Origin: Candidatus Firestoneibacteriota bacterium
Lineage (GTDB): Bacteria > Oederibacteriota > D2-FULL-39-29
DNA: 64,000 bases
NCBI GenBank assembly: GCA_903928075.1
Contig: CAIYPD010000052.1
Location: 34,494 to 98,493, forward strand
Direction: 5' to 3'
A model generated the notes under the pieces. The model saw nothing but the letters and a program-made list of their open reading frames with translations. It ran no database searches and was not told the origin of the DNA. A program made the position numbers and the translations under genes. Below are positions 16,336-23,275 of this stretch, piece after piece (within the stretch, counting starts at the first letter, position 1; every line of letters begins with the position of its first letter).

Positions 16336-19017
16336 TTACTGTTTCTTTCCGAGTTTTTTCTCTACTTCAGCAGCCAGGGAAAACAGTGTTTCGGAACGGG
16401 CCTGCCAGCCTGAACCAATAAACCAGCTGTTTGCAGCTATGCCCGGCGGTGTGGTCGGGGCCTGGCCAAAGCGGTTAAACATTGAACTGTTGTTTAAACT
16501 AACAGCTTGCAGTCTTTCTGAGAGTACTTTTTCACATCTTTCTTTAAGCTCTTTTCCAAGTAAATATTTTTTTGATTCATCAGAAAGAGCATGTTCAAGA
16601 ACTATCCTTGCTTCACAATCAAAAACGCCCTCTACCAAAAGGAGGTAATGATTGCAAATACCGGGGCCCCCGGGGCCGGGGGTAAGCATCGAATTATAAA
16701 TATCCAGGTTACGCCAGTTGCTTTGCGGATACCGGGAATAGACCCTGCCGCTGCGTTCCCCTTTTTTATCCTTGAGAACCTTCCAAAAATCACCGCCAAT
16801 CCTGCCCACTCCTCTTTGATCTCCGGTTATTGCGCGTTCCGCGTAGGAACGCCAGGTGCTGTTGGGATAGTTATCAAATTCCGAATCCCGGTTGTACCGG
16901 CCCAAAAGGTTTACCGCCCCGGACTTCCAGCCCATAAGGCTTTCTGCTGCGGCGTCTTTTATTGACCAAACCCGGGTCTGGTAAGTTATCGGAGCCAGGC
17001 CGTAGGCGTTCGTTCCCGCCCCAAAATGAGCGTGCACAATCCAGGGCACCCCGGGAAGAAGTCCGGCCCAAAAAGCCACTTCGGGTTTTGTCGGCCAGGC
17101 ATCATTCATCATGCCCAAAGTCATGACATTCTCGAGCCCTCGTTTCTTCATATTTTTTTTGAGTTCTTCAGTCAGACCCTGCCAGAGGGCTTTGCTTGAA
17201 CTATCTGTATACATCGGCAGTATTAGCTTTTCTGTTTTTCCTGCATTAAGAACTGTTACCACAGGCCCGTTTGCTGCAACATTTTCTTTTTTGCGTTTTT
17301 CAAGAATACGCTCTTCCTCATGCCCGGCCGTAGCCCCGGATTCATGATTGCTCTGCATCATATAGACATCCCAGACAAAAAATACGACCATCTTTGGCTT
17401 GCCCATATTTTTTTCGGCAAGATCCAGGTATTTATCCATGATCGAAAAATCATAGTCATACTTTTTATCGCCTTTGTTTATCCAGCGCACCATGGTTTCC
17501 CCATGGCCGTAATTGGTCTCGGCAATGAGAGGCACATAGAGCACCCTGCTCCCGGATTCCCCGATGAGTTTCAAGGATTTCCCGATGAGCTCAAAGTGCT
17601 TTTCAGACCAAAGAGGCACATTATACTCCAGTGCCAGGGTGTCGGGTGATTGAATAATCTCCACCCAGGTCTTAAAATTACCGGTATCAGGAAGGGTCCA
17701 CTCAGAAACTTTAAGTTCCAGAGGCACCGTGACCGGTTTTTCTCCGGCAACTTTGATATTAATCATACCGGAATAATTGCCGGTTGCCGCGTCTTTTGGG
17801 ATTTGAACCGTAAAGTATACCGGCAGGACTGCTCCCGGAATCCGGGGTACCGGCGTTACAGGTGTAAATCTTAGAGCTTTATTTTTACTCACCGGAACAG
17901 TTACGGGAGAATCTTCCGAGATAGAACCCAACATTACGGTTTCCGCCGGATAGGTAGAAAGAAAGGGTGTGGTATTGGAAACTATCTGCATATCCCCGCC
18001 CCAGGGGTAGCCATAGCGTATCATTATTTGGGCTGAGGGAATTACTCCCGCCGAGCCTTTTAGGTCTGAGGCGATAACGCTTATTCCTGAAAGGGGTTTT
18101 GTAGAGCCAAGAACAACCTTCCCGGAAAAACTGCCGTTTTTTGCTCCAGATATCTCAATAGGATAGAGTTTTTCATTGCGGTCGCCAAAATCCATATCAT
18201 AGTCATTCGCTAATAGATTATTATTCCATACCTGAAAGCCCTCGGGCCGGGCGACACACGGCACCAACGCTTCCCCGCCAAAAGAACTAAGTTCCAAACT
18301 TTCCAGATAACAGGTATTCCAGGCAAAATTCCAGATTTTATTTTTCTGATTTTTTTTCTCGTCTACAACCGGGGCGTAGGGAGCCCGTATTATTTCACAC
18401 TCAATAATATTTACCCCTTTAACCAAAAGACTTGACGGCACAGGCACTGCGGACAAGACGCGCCTACGCATAAGTTTTTTTGGATCTTCCGGCTTTAAGG
18501 AATTTTCTTTTTCAGCAAGCAGGAGCGAACCATCGCCGGCTAAAAAAGCTTCCGGGGGATAAGGCTCCGCTAATTCTGCACCTTTTTTTATTTTGACCCG
18601 CGCCGCCTCCTGTCCGTTAACATATATAACTGCTCCTCCGTGAAACGCGGCATTTATTTTAAGTTCTTTGACCGCGGTAGGGTCCTTGACCAAAAATTTA
18701 CCTCGCAGGCAGAGTTTTGAAAGCCAAGGAGTATAACCTGCAGAATAAATAGAACCTCTGGTCCAAAGATGATCATCGAAATCACTGCTCAGCCAGTTTG
18801 CAGGCGGCGGCTGAGTATCCCGGTCGAGCCAGACCATGTTATGGTTGAGTGATTTTATGCTGCTGCCCGACAGGATAACCGGCGCTTTAAAAACATTATA
18901 AATTCTCCAGGAACTGTAACTGTCGAGGATCACAGTTTTTTCTGCTGCAGTGAGAAGACAGAAGGCCTCTATCAAAAACAAAAAAATATAAAATACCGAC
19001 CGGGCAAATCTTTTCAT
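16336..19017 (-). CDS. Secreted DUF4091-type glycoside-hydrolase-like protein (paralogue 4 of 4)
   Basis: 893 residues with a signal peptide (MKRFARSVFYIFLFLIEAFCLLTAAE). Domain order matches paralogue 3: VLDSYSSWRIYNVFKAPVI, a jelly roll (GGAVIYVNGQEAAR), a linker (NGSFSGKVVLGST), a barrel region (QSPDTLALEYNVPLWSEKH, MDKYLDLAEKNMG, MMNDAWPTKPEV, PWIVHAHFGAG), and a helical C-terminus ending GWQARSETLFSLAAEVEKK. Start ATG 19017 has CAGGAGAG upstream. It is first of the four in transcription order, 52 nt after the beta-helix gene. Near identity in the core with paralogue 3 but different surface stretches suggests duplicated enzymes tuned to related substrates (inference). Confidence 0.85.
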   Translation of the reverse strand: MKRFARSVFYIFLFLIEAFCLLTAAEKTVILDSYSSWRIYNVFKAPVILSGSSIKSLNHNMVWLDRDTQPPPANWLSSDFDDHLWTRGSIYSAGYTPWLSKLCLRGKFLVKDPTAVKELKINAAFHGGAVIYVNGQEAARVKIKKGAELAEPYPPEAFLAGDGSLLLAEKENSLKPEDPKKLMRRRVLSAVPVPSSLLVKGVNIIECEIIRAPYAPVVDEKKNQKNKIWNFAWNTCYLESLELSSFGGEALVPCVARPEGFQVWNNNLLANDYDMDFGDRNEKLYPIEISGAKNGSFSGKVVLGSTKPLSGISVIASDLKGSAGVIPSAQIMIRYGYPWGGDMQIVSNTTPFLSTYPAETVMLGSISEDSPVTVPVSKNKALRFTPVTPVPRIPGAVLPVYFTVQIPKDAATGNYSGMINIKVAGEKPVTVPLELKVSEWTLPDTGNFKTWVEIIQSPDTLALEYNVPLWSEKHFELIGKSLKLIGESGSRVLYVPLIAETNYGHGETMVRWINKGDKKYDYDFSIMDKYLDLAEKNMGKPKMVVFFVWDVYMMQSNHESGATAGHEEERILEKRKKENVAANGPVVTVLNAGKTEKLILPMYTDSSSKALWQGLTEELKKNMKKRGLENVMTLGMMNDAWPTKPEVAFWAGLLPGVPWIVHAHFGAGTNAYGLAPITYQTRVWSIKDAAAESLMGWKSGAVNLLGRYNRDSEFDNYPNSTWRSYAERAITGDQRGVGRIGGDFWKVLKDKKGERSGRVYSRYPQSNWRNLDIYNSMLTPGPGGPGICNHYLLLVEGVFDCEARIVLEHALSDESKKYLLGKELKERCEKVLSERLQAVSLNNSSMFNRFGQAPTTPPGIAANSWFIGSGWQARSETLFSLAAEVEKKLGKKQ

Positions 19018-19069
19018 AACCAGACTCTCCTGAAAAATAACAACTACGCGCCGGATACTGTTTGCCTAA

Positions 19070-20383
19070 TTATCTGGGAATAGTATATTCAAAAGCCCCG
19101 ATATCATAGCCTTTTCCCTGTGGCCGTTTATTTCCCTCGATATCGATGGGGACCAGGTCCTTTAGGTCCGCCCCGTTATCTATTCCCGGTGAGCCGGCCT
19201 TTAAATGGAAATCATTATTATCGGGATCAACAAATATTGGCTCTGCAGTGATGTCAGTAGGGTTGTAATTCCTGTTTTTGCAATTCCACATCAGGTTATT
19301 GCTGATTTCCGGTATTTTGTTGCCTGTTTTATCCAGCCAAACGGCTATCCCGGATTCGGCAGGGGGGTTCTTACCAATCGGCTTATGCTTATAGTAGGAA
19401 ATAAGATTATTTTTGACTACAGCGTTTTCACATGCCCGGGCTGTTTGAAACCAGATAGGATAAGCCCCGCAATTTATAAAAGTATTGTTTACTATCGTGA
19501 CATCGGTCCAGTCTTTTGGTAAAAGCCCGACATAAACTGTATTTACAAAAAGATTATTTCTATAAGTGATGTGATGTGATTTTTGTCTTGAGCCTTCAGG
19601 TTCTGAGGCATGCGTCGAATTAAAACAACGGTTATTCTCTATAAGAATATTGCTACTGGGTCCTTCGGACTGATCCCAGGTGCCAAAAAAACAAACACCT
19701 TGACTCGCCATTGTTTCCATAGCTGAGCCATGGAAATAATTTCCCCGGAAAGTAATATTCTCTCCGACAAAGAAGGTATATTTACCTTTTATTTTATCCC
19801 CTGCCCTGCCGGTGTATATCAAAGTATCTATCTCATTATTTTCAACAAGAGAAAAACTATTGACATATATACCGGCCCGGACGCGTTGCAGTTTATTATC
19901 CCTGACCTTCGCGTCGGTTCCGGCTACAATGCCATAATCTTCGATATCATGGATATAATTATCAAGAATTTCACACCCTTTTTTTGCGGTTTTTTGTCTG
20001 TGGGCAATTCCGGCGAAAACGCCTATATCCGTTTCATTCGTTTTTCCATAGGTAATTTCGAAGCCCTTGACCCGGATATAATCTCCCTTAAGATCAAACC
20101 CCTGCATCTTTGCTTTTCTGCTCTCTGCGGACTGAAAGGTTATAAGTTTGTCTTTTTCCCCGGAAACAGTAACTGTCACCTGTTCGTCATAGACTCCGGG
20201 GAAAACATTGACAACATCCCCGGCTTTTACTGTTTTATTGGCATTTGAAATAGTTTTCCACGGCGAACTTTTTGTGCCCGAAGCTGAATCAGAGCCATTC
20301 GTTGCCACAAAATATTCGGCAGAAAATGCGGCTGTAGCATTTACACTAACAAGTGCGATTATTAAAACTATGACCTTCTTCAT
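19070..20383 (-). CDS. Secreted right-handed parallel beta-helix protein (polysaccharide-lyase-like)
   Basis: 437 residues from ATG 20383, which has TCAGGAGAG upstream; the ORF-track start at 20449 adds a non-signal N-terminus and was rejected. A signal peptide (MKKVIVLIIALVSVNATAAFSA) is followed by YFVATNGSDSASGTKSSPW, the DUF1565-type opening of pectate-lyase-fold proteins. Repeated N-rich coils follow (NNEIDT, ENNRCFN, YRNNLFVN, VNNTFINC, KNNLISY). The end reads DFHLKAGSPGIDNGAD and KGYDIGAFEY, the choice-of-anchor Q pattern. Such proteins are lyases, epimerases or binders of acidic polysaccharides; which applies here is unknown. Its extended 5' end overlaps the cupin gene's end region only in the rejected form. 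Confidence 0.82.
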   Translation of the reverse strand: MKKVIVLIIALVSVNATAAFSAEYFVATNGSDSASGTKSSPWKTISNANKTVKAGDVVNVFPGVYDEQVTVTVSGEKDKLITFQSAESRKAKMQGFDLKGDYIRVKGFEITYGKTNETDIGVFAGIAHRQKTAKKGCEILDNYIHDIEDYGIVAGTDAKVRDNKLQRVRAGIYVNSFSLVENNEIDTLIYTGRAGDKIKGKYTFFVGENITFRGNYFHGSAMETMASQGVCFFGTWDQSEGPSSNILIENNRCFNSTHASEPEGSRQKSHHITYRNNLFVNTVYVGLLPKDWTDVTIVNNTFINCGAYPIWFQTARACENAVVKNNLISYYKHKPIGKNPPAESGIAVWLDKTGNKIPEISNNLMWNCKNRNYNPTDITAEPIFVDPDNNDFHLKAGSPGIDNGADLKDLVPIDIEGNKRPQGKGYDIGAFEYTIPR

Positions 20384-20423
20384 ATTCTCTCTCCTGACTT
20401 TCAAATGTTTGATTGTAGAACCT

Positions 20424-20717
20424 TCAGCCCAGACAAATCCACTTAACATTGCTATTTGTCCTTAGTCCGTGTTCCACCCAGGGCTTTATTATTATCAAAG
20501 CGCCTTCTTTTACAATAGTTTCTTTGCCGTCCTCAAAATAAGAGGCTTCGCCTTTTATAATATACCATAACTCCTGTTGTTCATGCTTGTGCGGCTTGAA
20601 GGGATTCTCCGGCGTGGTATCCCGTGTAACAAAGTGTTTCACCATTACCGAAGTCCCTGCAATATCATATTCCTTCCTACCTGCTTGTTTTACATCGTTC
20701 ACACCCTCAACTATCAC
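20424..20717 (-). CDS. Small cupin-domain protein
   Basis: A 97-residue single-domain cupin. Motif 1 is visible as KPHKHEQQELWYIIKGEA (two His and a Glu that bind metal, residues about 40-58) and motif 2 as KPWVEHGLRT (about 78-87). Start GTG 20717 has AAAGGAGGTTTTTT upstream. The length suits sugar-binding or sugar-isomerising cupins. Located between the beta-helix gene and DEP-hydrolase paralogue B, so a role in intracellular handling of a released sugar is possible. No signal peptide. Substrate unknown. Confidence 0.8.
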   Translation of the reverse strand: MIVEGVNDVKQAGRKEYDIAGTSVMVKHFVTRDTTPENPFKPHKHEQQELWYIIKGEASYFEDGKETIVKEGALIIIKPWVEHGLRTNSNVKWICLG

Positions 20718-20738
20718 AAAAAACCTCCTTTCCTTACG

Positions 20739-21944
20739 CTATTTCTCCATCACATATATATGAACATCGTGTTCTTTAAAATCATCGTCAAACTCCCCGG
20801 GTTTTGCCGCCAGCTCCCGGTTTTCCTCGTCCACAGAAATTTTAGTCTTCTCTTTCAAACCTTTTACCTTAAAAGAAGCTTTTTCGCTCTGTCTCTTCAT
20901 ATTTACGGCAAACACATACAGTTGCTTCCCGTACTCTTTTACCAGAAATTGAATATTCTTATTATCAGTTTGTACTCTGTCTTTTATATCAGTTGAACAG
21001 AGAGGATTTGTTAATTTTGTTATCTGCTTATTAATTTTTCCGATTTCCTGTTTGTTGTTCTCCGGCACTCCGAACTGACTGTAGTATTTGCTTTCCCCTC
21101 TTTTAACCGTAGACGCCGGATTGCCTATCTGATCCATTGCCACCCAGGTATGGGTAAAGTACCCTATAGCTTTGCAACCGTTTACTATGGCCATCCAAAC
21201 CTCGCATCTTATTTCAAAAGGAAGAGGATGTCTCTGTTTTGAGGGGGTAATCCATTTACTGCCGCCGTTCGCTTCTATCCATGCATATACAGGTTTTTTG
21301 CCTTCCATTAATTTATCAAGTTCAGAGGCAGCATTTGCGACCCAAAAAAGAGATTCAGGCCTGTTATTGCCATAAATGGGATAAGTATCATAGCCGATAA
21401 TATCTGTTGCCTTGGCATACTGTTTATAGAAAGAAAGGTCTTTTCCCTTGTTCCCGGCAGCGTTTGCATCTTCACTCTTCGAATAGCCTGTAGTCAAAGT
21501 TAAGAACATAGGATGGTCGCTGTCGGCGGCCTTACATTCTTCATAAACAGATATAGACTCGCTCAAGGGCACCCGGGGAGCAATCTTGTCCTTACCAGCC
21601 ATATCCGGTTCATCTTTATAAAACCAGCCCAGCAGAGCAGGATGGACTTTTACTCCGGCAACTTCTTCTTTCTTGTAGCCTAACACAGTAAACAAGCCGT
21701 TTTTCTTTGCTTCATCACAATATTCCTTAGCCGTTGACTTATCCCCTTGCGCCACATAGGTATTAAAACCCAGTTCCTTCTGCTGCGGCATATTGGTCTT
21801 CTTTTGCAGCCATTGCATAATGGGAAAGAACGGCTTGCCATCTACAAGAAATTCTTTATTTTTTCCTATCTCAACCTTTGCGGCACTAAGTTCCATAGGC
21901 ATAAGCAGGCAGAACAAAAGCATTGCGGCTAAGACTTTTTTCAT
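20739..21944 (-). CDS. Secreted TIM-barrel hydrolase-like protein with DEP motif (paralogue B)
   Basis: A 401-residue paralogue of the gene at 5211-6407 with a signal peptide (MKKVLAAMLLFCLLMPMELSA). It shares VDGKPFFPIMQW, LLGWFYKDEPDM, WIEANGGSKWITPS, IRCEVWMAIVNG and the C-terminal HIYVMEK. The conserved Glu residues in KDEPD and WIEANG are candidates for the acid/base and nucleophile of a retaining glycosidase, inferred from GH-A families. Start ATG 21944 has AGGGGGAAT upstream. The cupin gene follows after 21 nt. The upstream gap of 191 nt holds a dispersed palindrome and no convincing promoter. Confidence 0.75.
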   Translation of the reverse strand: MKKVLAAMLLFCLLMPMELSAAKVEIGKNKEFLVDGKPFFPIMQWLQKKTNMPQQKELGFNTYVAQGDKSTAKEYCDEAKKNGLFTVLGYKKEEVAGVKVHPALLGWFYKDEPDMAGKDKIAPRVPLSESISVYEECKAADSDHPMFLTLTTGYSKSEDANAAGNKGKDLSFYKQYAKATDIIGYDTYPIYGNNRPESLFWVANAASELDKLMEGKKPVYAWIEANGGSKWITPSKQRHPLPFEIRCEVWMAIVNGCKAIGYFTHTWVAMDQIGNPASTVKRGESKYYSQFGVPENNKQEIGKINKQITKLTNPLCSTDIKDRVQTDNKNIQFLVKEYGKQLYVFAVNMKRQSEKASFKVKGLKEKTKISVDEENRELAAKPGEFDDDFKEHDVHIYVMEK

Positions 21945-21972
21945 AAATTCCCCCTGTTACTTAATTACTGAT

Positions 21973-22008
21973 TGTCCGCCTTAAGGCGAGATCTCACCGC
22001 AGGTGGAC
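21973..22008. repeat. Dispersed palindromic GGCGAGATCTC element, copy B
   Basis: GTCCGCCT...AGGTGGAC forms the outer inverted repeat, with GCCTTAAGGC and GAGATCTC as internal palindromes. It is the cleanest copy of the element also seen at 5117-5176 and 49533-49566. It lies upstream of DEP-hydrolase paralogue B, in a 191-nt intergenic gap that shows no other feature. Confidence 0.6.
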
Positions 22009-22135
22009 TAATTAAACAAATAAAAGCAGAAAATAATTCCCTGCAAAAATTTCTTCATTTTTCATGTCCTGTTTGACACTACCATAGCTTCTTTGATTTA
22101 CAAAATATTCCTGGCAATGTAGTTACACCGGAAAG

Positions 22136-23263
22136 CTATTTCTTAGGAGTAAGTATTATTTTTCCGCGGTCCGGTACCGCTTTCACCAGCGCGAAATTAT
22201 TTTTTTCATTTTCAATAAGCTTTACCCCGATCGGCTTGCCGTTCTGCTCCGCTTCGGCCGCTTTCCAGTTTTCCGGCAGGCGCACCTTTAAGGTCAACGG
22301 ATAATCATATAACTTATCGTCCATACCGTCGGTTAAATTCAGGACGATTCTGTCCGCGCTACTCTCTTCCGTCTTTAAAGACGCGGTGTCCCGCTCGGCG
22401 CAATAGAGCGAAATATTCCCGTAAAGGCCGCCCCAGAGCTCTTTCTCATTTTTCTTATAAAATTCAAGGGCTATCTTGGCGGCTTCCTTCCCTTCGGGCT
22501 TGCCGACATAATGAAAAAGCACTATAGCCCAGCCGCGGTAGTTGTTTTTGCTTTTGGGGTCAAGCATGGTCTCGGGATCGACCCAGGGTGTCTTAGGATT
22601 ACCGAAATTAGCTTTGGACATATACTTTATCATGGTATAGTCTATCTGATTTGCGGCGTTAATGCCCGTGCCTCCCCGGGCAGAAAGAAAATATTTTCCT
22701 GCTATTTTAGGGTCATTATATTTCTGCCCCGGTCCGCCCGGGTAGGCCAGGAACCGGATCTTATGCCCGGGAAGCCCGGCTTCAAGCATTTTTATGGACT
22801 CGGTGCATTCCCAATCAAAGCCCTTCCAGCCGGGAGGAGGCGTACCGTCTTTACTAAAATTATGCCAGTGCGAAACCGAATGTGATTCCGCCTCATGGCC
22901 TTCCGCCAGCACTTTTTTCCAGATCTCCCAGGTACCGCCCAGAGCTGCTTTTGGATCATTAACAGTTTCGGCAATAAGGAACCAGGTTACTTTAAAATTG
23001 AAGAGTTTGGTCTGCTCCAGCCAGAACGGCACATCCCCGGAACAGTTATCATCAATATTAATGCTGTAAGCCGCAAGTTTATCGTCTTCCCAGAGGCAAA
23101 GAGAAGCTTCTCCGGGCTTCGCAGGCCAGACTTTTTCCGTAACAGCAAACCTGGGTTTTACCGGGTCCCCGGCCAGATTAAACCTGCCTTTTTTGGCTTC
23201 CTCACCGGATAAGAAACCGGCACCCAGAAGAATACAGCTCAACAAAAATATTTTAAACTTCAT
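22136..23263 (-). CDS. Secreted NodB-type polysaccharide deacetylase-like protein
   Basis: 375 residues with a signal peptide (MKFKIFLLSCILLGAGFLSGEE). The deacetylase fold is indicated by YSINIDDNCSGD (about 69, the Asp-Asp pair of motif 1) and ESHSVSHWHN (about 127, the HxxxH metal motif). LAYPGGPGQKYN resembles motif 3. These enzymes remove N- or O-acetyl groups from polysaccharides. The C-terminal 100 residues look like a beta domain (IVLNLTDGMDD, LTLKVRLPENW). Start ATG 23263 has an unusual G-run (CAGGGGGG) as Shine-Dalgarno. It lies 12 nt downstream of the magnesium ATPase, yet its content ties it to the glycan locus. Confidence 0.78.
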   Translation of the reverse strand: MKFKIFLLSCILLGAGFLSGEEAKKGRFNLAGDPVKPRFAVTEKVWPAKPGEASLCLWEDDKLAAYSINIDDNCSGDVPFWLEQTKLFNFKVTWFLIAETVNDPKAALGGTWEIWKKVLAEGHEAESHSVSHWHNFSKDGTPPPGWKGFDWECTESIKMLEAGLPGHKIRFLAYPGGPGQKYNDPKIAGKYFLSARGGTGINAANQIDYTMIKYMSKANFGNPKTPWVDPETMLDPKSKNNYRGWAIVLFHYVGKPEGKEAAKIALEFYKKNEKELWGGLYGNISLYCAERDTASLKTEESSADRIVLNLTDGMDDKLYDYPLTLKVRLPENWKAAEAEQNGKPIGVKLIENEKNNFALVKAVPDRGKIILTPKK

Positions 23264-23275
23264 TGCCCCCCCTGT

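Noticed and set aside
23264-23275. Operon linking mgtA with the deacetylase gene as a functional unit
   Set aside because: The spacing permits co-transcription, but the functions do not match and no shared regulation is visible.
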